This document shows positions 27,362 through 34,969 of a stretch of 64,000 nt of DNA, in pieces; the first letter of the stretch is position 1; the number at the start of each line of letters is the position of its first letter. Source of the stretch: Actinomadura madurae (GTDB lineage: Bacteria; Actinomycetota; Actinomycetes; Streptosporangiales; Streptosporangiaceae); contig NZ_FOVH01000001.1 in the NCBI RefSeq assembly GCF_900115095.1, forward strand, positions 620,001 through 684,000. The letters are read 5' to 3'. The translations under genes were made by a program, and so were the position numbers. The notes under the pieces were generated by a model, which was given only the letters and a program-made list of their open reading frames with translations, was not told the origin of the DNA and searched no databases.

Positions 27362-28222
27362 TCAGACGACGGCGCCGTCGTCGGGGTCGCGGGGCTCGTC
27401 GCCCATGCGCAGGACGAGGGTGACGAAGCCGCCGATGAAGGCCGCCACGGCGAGGAACGCGGCCCAGCCGGGGACCTCCCAGTCGAGGATGACCGTGACC
27501 AGCAGGTAGAGGGGGCCGCCGATCAGCGCGATCCAGGCGCCCTTGGTGAGCGGGTCCGCGGACGGCAGCGGCGGGGGAGGGGGCGGGACGTAGTGGCCCT
27601 CCAGGTCCTCCTCCGGCGGGAACTCCGGCACCTCGTCGGCCGGCTTGATCACCCGGGCGCGGGGGAGGCGCCCGGACCGGTCCTCGCCCTCCTCCCGGGG
27701 ATCGGGCTCGCGGAGGTTCTCCTCGTCCGGCCACGGCACGTCGTCGCCCTCGGGGACGTCGTCGAACCCGGCGACGATCTCGGCCCAGATGGCGTCCTCG
27801 TCGCGCTCGGCGGCGCCGCCCGCCTGCTCGTCCGGCAGCCGGCCGCCGGCGCCGCCGGGGTCGGCCAGGCCGGTCTCGGTGCGCTCGGCCGGGTCGGTGC
27901 GCTCGGTGTCGGGACGGTCGGTGTCGGGACGGTCGGCGTCCGCGCCGCGTGCGGACGCCTCGCGCAGCCGGGCGAGGTGGACGCGCAGGATGCCCTCGGC
28001 CGCCGGCTTCATGTCGACGTCGACGTACAGCCGGTCGAGGACGTCGCCGGCGACCGGCTCGGCGGCCGGCTCGGCGAGCTCCGGGAGGCCCGACGGCGAC
28101 GCCGCGTAGGCCGCGACGCCCGCCTCGCCGAGGGCCGCCAGCATCGCGTCCGCCAGATGCGGCGCGAGGTCGACCAGTGGGGCGTAGGTCTCCGCTGACA
28201 GTCCATTGCCACGGCGATTCAC
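27362..28222 (-). CDS. Conserved actinobacterial membrane protein, unknown function
   Basis: A 286-residue protein: an N-terminal helical region (LADAMLAALGEAGVAAYA), a long acidic Asp/Glu/Pro linker with RPDTDRPDTER repeats and DDVPEGDDVPWPDEE, then two C-terminal helices (about residues 225-270). The GTG at 28222 has AAGGAG 8 bases upstream; an open frame continues to 28399 without signals. It ends 19 bases from the EEP hydrolase gene, tail to tail. Similar proteins accompany glk in Streptomyces, I believe. I cannot assign a function. Confidence 0.65.
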   Translation of the reverse strand: MNRRGNGLSAETYAPLVDLAPHLADAMLAALGEAGVAAYAASPSGLPELAEPAAEPVAGDVLDRLYVDVDMKPAAEGILRVHLARLREASARGADADRPDTDRPDTERTDPAERTETGLADPGGAGGRLPDEQAGGAAERDEDAIWAEIVAGFDDVPEGDDVPWPDEENLREPDPREEGEDRSGRLPRARVIKPADEVPEFPPEEDLEGHYVPPPPPPLPSADPLTKGAWIALIGGPLYLLVTVILDWEVPGWAAFLAVAAFIGGFVTLVLRMGDEPRDPDDGAVV

Positions 28223-28591
28223 GGGGCCGGCTCCTTCGACGACTCCGGCGTGACCGACAGCACCGGCATGACGGCCTCCGCTCCCCCCATTGACATGTGA
28301 TGCCCGGTCGCGCTCCGCTGGCGGAGACACTCCCGGACACCCCGAAACGTGTGTCCCACGGTATTCGCTGCGCCGCCCGGGACAAGCCCTCGAGCGCATC
28401 CGATTGAGTTCTACCGTTCAGAGCCTACGTTCATTCCCGGCCCGCCGCCGGGGCGCGGCCGGGTTCCGCCGCGCGGTACCGGCCGGTAGATAGGCGGGAC
28501 GGGGAGTGGGAGGATGTCCCATCATCTCCCCGTCGGCCAGGACCGGAAGCGTGCCCGCCCCCAGGGCGCCCGGTCCGAGGAAGGTGCCCGC
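28223..28591. other. Divergent promoter region
   Basis: 369 bases between the membrane-protein gene and plsC. On the plus strand TTGAGT (28404) and TACGTT (28426), 16 bases apart, form a plausible promoter for plsC. On the minus strand a 25-codon frame (28219-28296) ends on the start codon of the leftward gene but lacks a ribosome site. Otherwise I see nothing in it. Confidence 0.45.
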
Positions 28592-29326
28592 ATGCTCTGG
28601 TTCTGGATCCTGCTGAGGATCGTCCTGTCCCCGATCCTGTACCTCGGATGGTGGCCGCGGAACCGGGGGATGCGCAACGTCCCGAAGCGGGGCCCGGCGC
28701 TGATGGTGAGCAACCACCTGTCGTTCGCCGACCACTTCTTCGGGCCGCTGCCGCTGATGCGGCCGATCTACTTCATCGGCAAGGGCGAGTACTTCACCGG
28801 CCGGGGGATCAAGGGCCTGATCAGCAAGGGCTTCTTCACCGGCGTGGGCGTGGTGCCGGTCGACCGGACCGGCGGGGACGCGGCGGAGGCGGCGCTGCAG
28901 ACCGGGCTGCGGATCCTCGGCGAGGGCAAGCTGCTCGGCATCTACCCGGAGGGCACCCGGGCCCCCGACGAGCGGCTGTACCGCGGCAAGACGGGGGTGG
29001 CGCGGCTGGCGCTGAAGTCCCGCGTCCCGGTGATCCCGATGGCGATGATCAACACGTTCGCGCTGATGCCGCCCGGCAGGCCGTACCCGCGGCTCGGCGT
29101 CCGGCCCGGTGTCCGGTTCGGCGAGCCGATGGACTTCTCCCGCTATTACGGGCAGGAGGACGACCACGATGTGCTCCGCGAGATCACCGACGAGATCATG
29201 CGGACGATCAGGGAGCTGTCCGGCCAGGAGTACGTGGACCGGTACGCCGCCGAGGTGAAGGCGGAGATGTCCGGCAAGGAGGTACGGCCGGAGGAGGACG
29301 ACGGAGGCCTGGCCGACCGGGGTTGA
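28592..29326 (+). CDS. plsC: 1-acyl-sn-glycerol-3-phosphate acyltransferase
   Basis: A 244-residue membrane-associated acyltransferase of phospholipid synthesis. It has an N-terminal hydrophobic segment, the catalytic NHLSFADHF (H42 and D47, an HX4D with an extra hydrophobic core), GVVPVDR, and YPEGTR (acceptor phosphate site). GAGGAAGG precedes ATG 28592; an ATG at 28514 in the same frame is less likely. M. tuberculosis Rv2182c occupies the same neighbourhood. Which acyl acceptor it uses is inferred. Confidence 0.88.
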   Translation: MLWFWILLRIVLSPILYLGWWPRNRGMRNVPKRGPALMVSNHLSFADHFFGPLPLMRPIYFIGKGEYFTGRGIKGLISKGFFTGVGVVPVDRTGGDAAEAALQTGLRILGEGKLLGIYPEGTRAPDERLYRGKTGVARLALKSRVPVIPMAMINTFALMPPGRPYPRLGVRPGVRFGEPMDFSRYYGQEDDHDVLREITDEIMRTIRELSGQEYVDRYAAEVKAEMSGKEVRPEEDDGGLADRG

Positions 29327-29328
29327 AA

Positions 29329-29497
29329 GAGCGGAGCGAATCGGGGGGTGTGGGGGGTCGTCCCCCCACAGTGATTGGTTGAGCGGAGCGAATCGGGGGG
29401 TGTGGGGGGTCGTCCCCCCACAGTGATCGGGTTGAGCGAGGCGAGCCGGGGGGTGGGGGCCCCTCGCGGGGAGTCGGGATGAGCGGAGTGGATCGGG
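29329..29497 (+). repeat. 52-bp tandem repeat (three copies plus start of a fourth)
   Basis: Units start at 29329, 29381, 29434 and 29481. Each begins GAGCGGAGCGAATCGGGG and contains a short palindrome of G6/C6 runs (TGTGGGGGG..CCCCCCACA). The third unit is diverged and the fourth is the coding start of the histidine kinase. The core is the reverse complement of the core of the 36.2-kb repeat. Confidence 0.8.
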
Positions 29498-30663
29498 GAA
29501 CGTCCGTGCCGGGGCTGATGGGCCTGGAGACGGCGTTGTGGCGGGCCGTGGCGGTCTACCGCGGGCTCGCCCTCTGCTACGCGGCCGTCGTGATCGCGAT
29601 GAACTCCGGCGAGTACGCGCATCCGCTCGGCGGGTGGGCGGTCCTCGCCGTCATGGCGGTGTGGACGGGCTACGCCGTGTTCGCCTTCAGCGATCCGCGC
29701 CGCCGCGGGCGGCCGCTGCTGGCCGCCGATCTCGCGGTCGCGGCGGGCTGCGTGCTGGCGACGGCATGGGTGGAGACGCCGGCCAACATCGCGGCCGGCC
29801 GGCCGACGCTGCCGGTGTCGTGGGTGGCGGCGGCGGTGCTGACGTGGGCGGTCGCGGGCGGGCGGCGGCGCGGGATCGCCGCGGCGCTCGTCCTCGCCGC
29901 CGCGAACCTGCTGGTGCACGTGTTCGCCGGGACGAGCGGCGGCATCGGCACCACCACGTTCAACGGGATCGTGCTGCTGTTCCTCGCCGGGCTCGTCGTC
30001 GGGCACGTCGTCCGGCTGGCGCTGGACGCGGAGGCGCGGCTGGCGCGCGCGGTCGAGCTGGAGTCGGCCACCCGGGAGCGGGAGCGGCTGGCCCGCCGCA
30101 TCCACGACTCGGTGCTGCAGGTGCTGGCGATGGTGCAGCGGCGCGGCGGCGAGCTCGGCGGCGAGGCGGCCGAGCTGGGCCGGCTGGCGGGTGAGCAGGA
30201 GGCGGCGCTGCGGTCCCTCATCGGCGCCGGCCCCGCGGCGCCCGCGCCGGCGCGGCCGGGCGGCGACACCGATCTGCGCCCGCTGCTGACCGGGCACGCG
30301 TCCACGTCCGTCACGGTGTCGACGCCGGCGACGGAGGTCCGGCTGCCCGCGCACGCCGCCCGCGAGATCGAGGCGGCGGTGGCGGCGGCGCTGGACAACG
30401 TCCGGCGGCACTGCGGCGCGGGCGCCCGCGCGTGGGTCCTGCTGGAGGACGGCCACGGCGGGGTCACGGTCAGCGTCCGCGACGACGGGCCGGGGATGCC
30501 CGCCGGGCGGCTGGAGGAGGCGGCGGCCGGCGGGCGGCTCGGCGTCGCCCAGTCCATCCGGGGCCGGATCGCCGACCTCGGCGGCACGGTGACGGTCTTC
30601 ACCGCGGAGGGCGAGGGGACCGAGATCGAGATGACCGTGCCGCGCCCGGCCGTCCCGGCCTAG
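29479..30663 (+). CDS. Sensor histidine kinase (MacS/NarL-family type)
   Basis: A 394-residue membrane kinase. Residues 20-175 hold about five hydrophobic segments; the dimerisation motif RERLARRIHDSVLQVLAMV places the phospho-His at H209; the ATPase part has ALDNVRRH (N box) and RDDGPGMP (G box). It pairs with the LuxR-type regulator starting 3 bases later. Its first codons (MSGVDRG) and ribosome site arise from the last unit of the 52-bp repeat, so the start or expression level may have been shaped by the repeat. Stimulus unknown. Confidence 0.88.
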   Translation: MSGVDRGTSVPGLMGLETALWRAVAVYRGLALCYAAVVIAMNSGEYAHPLGGWAVLAVMAVWTGYAVFAFSDPRRRGRPLLAADLAVAAGCVLATAWVETPANIAAGRPTLPVSWVAAAVLTWAVAGGRRRGIAAALVLAAANLLVHVFAGTSGGIGTTTFNGIVLLFLAGLVVGHVVRLALDAEARLARAVELESATRERERLARRIHDSVLQVLAMVQRRGGELGGEAAELGRLAGEQEAALRSLIGAGPAAPAPARPGGDTDLRPLLTGHASTSVTVSTPATEVRLPAHAAREIEAAVAAALDNVRRHCGAGARAWVLLEDGHGGVTVSVRDDGPGMPAGRLEEAAAGGRLGVAQSIRGRIADLGGTVTVFTAEGEGTEIEMTVPRPAVPA

Positions 30664-30666
30664 GGT

Positions 30667-31335
30667 GTGACCGTGAGCGACGTTCCCCTCCGGGTCATGG
30701 TCGTGGACGACCATCCGATGTGGCGCGAGGCGGTGGCCCGCGACCTCGCCGAGGCCGGTCACGAGGTGGTCGCGGCGGTCGGGGAGGGCCGCGCCGCCGT
30801 CCGCGTCTCCGCCGCCGCGCGCCCGCAGGTCGCCGTCGTCGACCTGCAGCTCCCCGACATCGGCGGGGTCGAGGTGACCCGCCGCCTCGCCGCGGCCGAC
30901 CCGCCCGTCCGGGTGCTGGTGCTGTCGGCGAGCGGCGAGCAGCAGGACGTCCTGGAGGCGGTCAAGGCGGGCGCCACCGGCTACCTGCTCAAGTCCGCCG
31001 CCCGCGAGGAGTTCCTGGACGCCGTCCGGCGGACCGGCGAGGGCGACGCCGTCTTCACCCCCGGGCTCGCCGGGCTCGTCCTCGGCGAGTACCGCCGCCT
31101 CGCCGCCGCGCCCGCCCGCGAGGACGACGACGCGCCCCGGCTGACCGAGCGCGAGACCGAGGTGCTGCGGCTCGTCGCGAAGGGCCTGACGTACAAGCAG
31201 ATCGCGCAGCGCCTCGTCCTGTCCCACCGGACGGTGCAGAACCACGTGCAGAACACCCTCGGCAAGCTCCAGCTCCACAACCGGGTCGAACTCGTCCGCT
31301 ACGCCATCGAGAAGGGCCTGGACGAGGAGGAGTAG
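30667..31335 (+). CDS. LuxR/NarL-type response regulator
   Basis: A 222-residue regulator: receiver domain with D14/D15, phosphoacceptor D59 (VVDLQLPD) and Lys109 (YLLKSA), then a C-terminal helix-turn-helix with LTERETEVLRLVAKGLTYKQ and HRTVQNHVQNTL. It takes phosphate from the adjacent kinase and binds DNA. The GTG at 30667 could be replaced by the GTG two codons later. The next gene begins 72 bases downstream in the same direction, so the TIGR04222/DUF692 genes could be its targets or co-transcribed. Confidence 0.92.
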   Translation: MTVSDVPLRVMVVDDHPMWREAVARDLAEAGHEVVAAVGEGRAAVRVSAAARPQVAVVDLQLPDIGGVEVTRRLAAADPPVRVLVLSASGEQQDVLEAVKAGATGYLLKSAAREEFLDAVRRTGEGDAVFTPGLAGLVLGEYRRLAAAPAREDDDAPRLTERETEVLRLVAKGLTYKQIAQRLVLSHRTVQNHVQNTLGKLQLHNRVELVRYAIEKGLDEEE

Positions 31336-31407
31336 CGGGCCGGGATGAACCTGCGCGGCGGCGCGGGCGTCTGATCATGCGAACGTGCGTCGGAACGGGA
31401 GCACGCC

Positions 31408-32394
31408 ATGATGGACGAGATCTGGGGGCTTGGCCTGGGGTTCCTCGCGGCCCACATCCTGGTCGGCCTCGTGCTGCTGGCGGTCCTGCGGAGGATGCGG
31501 GCCGAGCTGATCCAAGGCGGGCCTCCGAGCCGGGAGCTGCACCCCTACGAGGTCGCCTACCTGCACGGCGGCGGGCGGCACGCGATCGCCGCGTCGGTGA
31601 CGGCGCTGCGGCTCGACCGCGCGGTCGACGCCTACGCCGACGGCGGGCTGGTGGCGACCGCGCCGGTCGGCGACGGCCCGCGCGCCGCGGGCAAGCCGCT
31701 GGACGCGGCGGTCTACGCGGCGATCGTCGGCGGCGGCTCCACGCTCGCCGGGCTCACCGCGGACGCCGGCGTCCGCGCCGCGCTCGACCAGCTCCGGGAC
31801 GGGCTGGTCGCGCAGGGCATGGTGGTCCCGGAGGGCGCGCGGCGCCGGCTGCGGATCTTCCCGCCGGTCCTCTACGGATGGGTTCTAGTCGGTTTCGGGA
31901 GCTTCGTCATGACCGACGTGTTCGGCGGGTTCCCGGGCGTCCTGCTCCCCATCGCGGCGCTGCTCGGTCTCGCCATCGCGGGGGGCGTCATGCTCGGCTC
32001 CGGCGACGAGCGGACGGAGGAGGGGGCGCGGGCCGTCGAACGCGTCAAGGAGTCCAACCCGCACCTCGACCCGGCGATCACGCCGGTGTACGCCGGGATC
32101 GCCGCGCCGGCGGTGCTGATGGGCGTCGCGCTGTTCGGCACGGCCGCGCTGATGGCGTTCGACCCGATGTTCGCGCAGAGCGCCGGGCTGGGCCGGTACC
32201 TGGAGCTGACCGGCGTCGCGGCCACCTCGGGCGGGTACGTGGGCTCGTCCTGCTCGTCCACCGCCTCGGTGTGCTCGTCGTCGTCCTGCGGCGGTGGCGG
32301 CTCGTGCGGCGGCGGGAGCTGCGGCGGTGGCGGCGGCGGGAGCTGCGGTGGCGGCGGCGGAGGAGGGGGAGGAGGCTGCGGTGGCGGCGGCTGA
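31408..32394 (+). CDS. TIGR04222 membrane protein with Cys/Gly-rich C-terminal tail (candidate RiPP precursor)
   Basis: A 328-residue protein. One helix at about residues 8-28, then the TIGR04222 domain ([17 protein letters not shown] at about 46-62, later [15 protein letters not shown]), two or three helices (about 152-190 and 230-250) and a 47-residue tail from C282 containing seven Cys (282, 289, 294, 300, 305, 313, 324) spaced by Ser and runs of up to ten Gly. As I recall, TIGR04222 proteins were defined by a domain followed by such low-complexity ends. The stop is 14 bases beyond the start of the DUF692 gene, whose ribosome site lies in the Gly codons of the tail. The tail therefore looks like a substrate of that enzyme. 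Function of the family is not established. Confidence 0.85.
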   Translation: MMDEIWGLGLGFLAAHILVGLVLLAVLRRMRAELIQGGPPSRELHPYEVAYLHGGGRHAIAASVTALRLDRAVDAYADGGLVATAPVGDGPRAAGKPLDAAVYAAIVGGGSTLAGLTADAGVRAALDQLRDGLVAQGMVVPEGARRRLRIFPPVLYGWVLVGFGSFVMTDVFGGFPGVLLPIAALLGLAIAGGVMLGSGDERTEEGARAVERVKESNPHLDPAITPVYAGIAAPAVLMGVALFGTAALMAFDPMFAQSAGLGRYLELTGVAATSGGYVGSSCSSTASVCSSSSCGGGGSCGGGSCGGGGGGSCGGGGGGGGGGCGGGG

Positions 32395-33208
32395 CCTGCC
32401 GGACCTCGGCGTCGGGATCGGGTGGCGGCCGGAGATCGCCGGGTTCGTCGGCGCGGTGCCCGGGCTGCGCTTCACCGAGGTGATCGCCGAGTCCGTGCAC
32501 CCGGCGCATCCGGCGCCCGACCTGCTCGCGCTGCGCGACCGCGGGGTGAGAGTCGTCCCGCACGGGGTGAAGCTGTCGCTGGGCGGCGCCGAGCCGGTCG
32601 CCGCCGAGCGGGTCGCGCACCTGGCCGCCTGCGCGGAGGCGCTCGGCGCCCCGCTGGTCAGCGAGCACATCGCGTTCGTGCGGGCCGGCGGCATCGAGGC
32701 CGGGCACCTGCTGCCGGTGCCGCGCACCCGGGCCGCGCTCGACGCGCTCACCGCCAACATCCGCCGGACGCAGGCCGAGCTGCCCGTCCCGCTGGCCGTC
32801 GAGCCCATCGCCACGCTCTTCGACTGGCCGGACGCCGAGTACACCGAGGGCGACTTCCTGACCGAGCTGCTGGACCGCACCGGTGCCCTCCTCCTGCTGG
32901 ACGTCGCCAACGTGTACGCCAACGCGCGCAACCGCGGCGAGGACCCCGCCGCCCTCCTCGACCGGCTGCCCCTCGACCGCATCGCGTACTGCCACGTCGC
33001 GGGCGGGTCGGAGGAGGGCGGGCGCTACCACGACACGCACGCCGCCGCCGTCCCGCCGGAGGTGCTGGACCTGATCGGCGAGCTGTGCGCCCGGCACCGC
33101 CCGCCCGGCTTCCTGCTGGAGCGCGACGGCCGCTACCCGCCCGCCGGTGAGCTCCAGGCCGAACTGGACGCCATCGCCGCCGCCTCCGGGGCGCGGCCGG
33201 TCACATGA
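32381..33208 (+). CDS. DUF692 / MNIO family multinuclear iron enzyme
   Basis: A 275-residue TIM-barrel protein of the family that includes MbnB, TglH and bufferin synthases, iron enzymes that oxidatively modify Cys (or Asp/Asn) of ribosomal peptides. Candidate metal ligands are in the usual order: H61 (VVPHGVKLS), E95/H96 (SEHIAFV), E141 (VEPIATLF), D174/N177 ([12 protein letters not shown]), H205 (AYCHVAGG), D218/H220 (HDTHAA) and E247 ([10 protein letters not shown]). The GTG at 32381 follows GGAGGAGG at five to six bases; a longer in-frame start would only add Ala codons from the Gly-tail region. It overlaps the upstream gene by 14 bases and the downstream by four. Substrate (the seven-Cys tail) and chemistry are inferred. 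Confidence 0.9.
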   Translation: MAAADLPDLGVGIGWRPEIAGFVGAVPGLRFTEVIAESVHPAHPAPDLLALRDRGVRVVPHGVKLSLGGAEPVAAERVAHLAACAEALGAPLVSEHIAFVRAGGIEAGHLLPVPRTRAALDALTANIRRTQAELPVPLAVEPIATLFDWPDAEYTEGDFLTELLDRTGALLLLDVANVYANARNRGEDPAALLDRLPLDRIAYCHVAGGSEEGGRYHDTHAAAVPPEVLDLIGELCARHRPPGFLLERDGRYPPAGELQAELDAIAAASGARPVT

Positions 33209-33654
33209 GCGGTTTCGACGCGGACCTGGCGGCGGCGCAGGAGGCGCTCGTGCGGGCGATGACGGCCGGCGGGCCCATGCCGGCCGGGTTCGACGCCGGG
33301 GCGGTCCGGGCCGCCGCGCACGGGATCCTGCTCAAGCGCGCGGGGGAGGCGGCCCGCGCCTGGCCCGCGCTGGCGGGCTCGTACGGGACGTCCTGGATGG
33401 CCGTCTTCGCCCGCTGGGCGGCCGAGCGGCCCACCCGGGGGTCCTTCCGGGACGGCTTCGACTTCGCGCGGTCGCACCGCGACGATCTCTCCGAGGACGC
33501 GGCGCGGGAACTGACTCTCGCCGAGGCCCGCTGGTCGTACGACGGCGCGTCCCCGCCGCGGCCGCGCCGGCTCGCCGTCCGGCGGGTCGGCGGGGGAGTG
33601 GCGGTGCAGTTCCGCGGACGGGTCCGGACGTTCCGCGACGGCTCGCGGGGCTGA
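33205..33654 (+). CDS. Putative MNIO partner protein
   Basis: A 149-residue protein whose start overlaps the DUF692 stop (ATGA). It is helical in the first 100 residues ([28 protein letters not shown]) and has a small beta-like end ([16 protein letters not shown]). MNIO enzymes usually need a partner with a RiPP-recognition-like part (MbnC, TglI, HvfC types); this protein has the right place and size but I cannot align it confidently with one. It resembles the short proteins encoded after DUF692 genes in streptomycetes. Confidence 0.65.
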   Translation: MSGFDADLAAAQEALVRAMTAGGPMPAGFDAGAVRAAAHGILLKRAGEAARAWPALAGSYGTSWMAVFARWAAERPTRGSFRDGFDFARSHRDDLSEDAARELTLAEARWSYDGASPPRPRRLAVRRVGGGVAVQFRGRVRTFRDGSRG

Positions 33655-33704
33655 CCTCGGGCCGTGCGGCCGAAGGGTGTGCCGGCGGCCCCGCGGACGG
33701 GCTA

Positions 33705-33716
33705 TGGTCTAGACCA
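33705..33716. promoter_or_regulatory. TGGTCTAGACCA palindrome, DasR/GntR-type operator
   Basis: A perfect 12-bp palindrome that equals the core of the Streptomyces DasR responsive element (ACTGGTCTAGACCAGT type); the two outer bases do not match. It lies 100 bases before the phosphofructokinase start and about 55 bases upstream of a TAGTCT -10-like box (33772-33777). DasR is the GlcNAc-responsive regulator of the GntR/HutC family. Whether a DasR exists here cannot be seen. Confidence 0.5.
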
Positions 33717-33718
33717 AT

Positions 33719-33758
33719 GGCGGCGCGCCGGGGACACCCGGCGAAAGCCCGCGCCGCC
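33719..33758 (+). terminator. Hairpin between the MNIO operon and pfk
   Basis: GGCGGCGCG (33719-33727) and CGCGCCGCC (33750-33758) form a 9-bp outer stem with an inner imperfect stem. It lies 65 bases after the MNIO partner stop and before the pfk -10 box, so it is best read as a terminator of the upstream operon. Confidence 0.5.
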
Positions 33759-33804
33759 GCATGCCGGCGGCTAGTCTGAGCATGTCGATCGAGGGAGGAG
33801 AGCG

Positions 33805-34851
33805 GTGTCTGGAGAAGGTGGCGGCATGCGCGTCGGAGTGCTGACCGGTGGCGGCGACTGCCCCGGGCTGAACGCGGTGATCCGCGCGGTCGTCCGGAAG
33901 GGCGTGCAGGAGTACGGCTTCGAGTTCGTCGGCTTCCGGGCCGGCTGGCGCGGCCCCCTCGAAGGCGACACCGTGGCCCTCGACGTCCAGGCCGTGCGCG
34001 GGATCCTGCCGCGCGGCGGGACGATCCTCGGCTCGTCCCGGACCAACCCGGTCAAGGTCGAGGGCGGCATCGAGCGGATCAAGGACAACCTCGCCGGGCT
34101 CGGCGTGGACGCGCTGATCGCCATCGGCGGCGAGGACACCCTCGGCGTCGCGCGCGAGCTGTACGCCAACGGCGTCAACGTCGTCGGCGTCCCCAAGACG
34201 ATCGACAACGACCTGAACGCGACCGACTACACCTTCGGGTTCGACACCGCGGTGAACATCGGCATGGAGGCCGTCGACCGGCTGCACACCACCGCCGAGA
34301 GCCACCACCGCGCGCTGATCTGCGAGGTCATGGGCCGGCACGCGGGCTGGATCGCGCTGCACGTCGGGATGGCCGCCGGCGCCAACGTCATCCTGATCCC
34401 CGAGCGGCCCTTCGACATCGAGAAGGTCTGCCAGTACGTGGAGAGCCGGTTCAAGACCCGGTACGCGCCGATCATCGTGGTGTCCGAGGGCGCCCACCCG
34501 ATCGACGGGCAGATGCAGCTGCAGACCGGCGAGCGCGACGCGTTCGGGCACGTCCGGCTCGGCGGCATCGGCCAGGCCCTCGCCGACGAGATCGAGAAGC
34601 GCACCGGCAAGGAGGCCCGCGCCACCGTGCTCGGGCACATCCAGCGCGGCGGCACGCCCACCGCGTTCGACCGCGTCCTCGCCACCCGCTTCGGCCTCCA
34701 GGCCATCGACGCGGTCAAGGACGGCGACTACGGCAAGATGGTCTCGCTGCAGGGCACCGACATCGTCCGCGTCGGGCTGGACCAGGCGACCAAGGAGCTG
34801 AAGACCGTCCCGCTGGAGCGCTACTCCGAGTCCGAGGTCTTCTTCGGCTGA
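33805..34851 (+). CDS. pfkA: 6-phosphofructokinase, probably PPi-dependent
   Basis: Phosphorylates fructose 6-phosphate in glycolysis. The 348-residue protein matches actinobacterial group III PFKs (MRVGVLTGGGDCPGLNAV, GRHAGWIAL, HIQRGGTPTAFD). Two residues decide the phosphoryl donor: the motif GGED at 108-111 has Asp111 where ATP enzymes have Gly, and PKTIDND (130-136) has Lys131 where ATP enzymes usually have Gly. Both are the pattern of the PPi-dependent Amycolatopsis methanolica enzyme, as I recall it. GTG 33805 has GGAGGAG 6 bases upstream; ATG 33826 gives the family's usual first residue. Upstream are a DasR-like palindrome and a TAGTCT box. Confidence 0.9.
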   Translation: MSGEGGGMRVGVLTGGGDCPGLNAVIRAVVRKGVQEYGFEFVGFRAGWRGPLEGDTVALDVQAVRGILPRGGTILGSSRTNPVKVEGGIERIKDNLAGLGVDALIAIGGEDTLGVARELYANGVNVVGVPKTIDNDLNATDYTFGFDTAVNIGMEAVDRLHTTAESHHRALICEVMGRHAGWIALHVGMAAGANVILIPERPFDIEKVCQYVESRFKTRYAPIIVVSEGAHPIDGQMQLQTGERDAFGHVRLGGIGQALADEIEKRTGKEARATVLGHIQRGGTPTAFDRVLATRFGLQAIDAVKDGDYGKMVSLQGTDIVRVGLDQATKELKTVPLERYSESEVFFG

Positions 34852-34969
34852 CCGCGGCCCTCCTGGCGGGAATGCCGCGCCTCGCGCGCGCCGTTACCCG
34901 TTCGCGGTGTCGGCCTTTTTGGGCGACACTGGCTTCGACCCCGACTTGTTCCCGCCAGGAGGACCACGC

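Noticed and set aside
28219..28296. 25-codon frame ending on the start codon of the leftward membrane-protein gene
   Set aside because: No ribosome site and no recognisable sequence; kept only as a possibility for a coupled leader.
32294..32380. Longer start for the DUF692 protein with about 29 more residues
   Set aside because: The added residues are Ala/Gly/Glu from the alternative frame of the Gly-rich tail; the GTG at 32381 has a ribosome site and gives the usual length.
33660..33804. tRNA or small RNA gene in the hairpin-rich gap before pfk
   Set aside because: The stems do not form a cloverleaf and there is no T-loop sequence; terminator plus promoter explain it.
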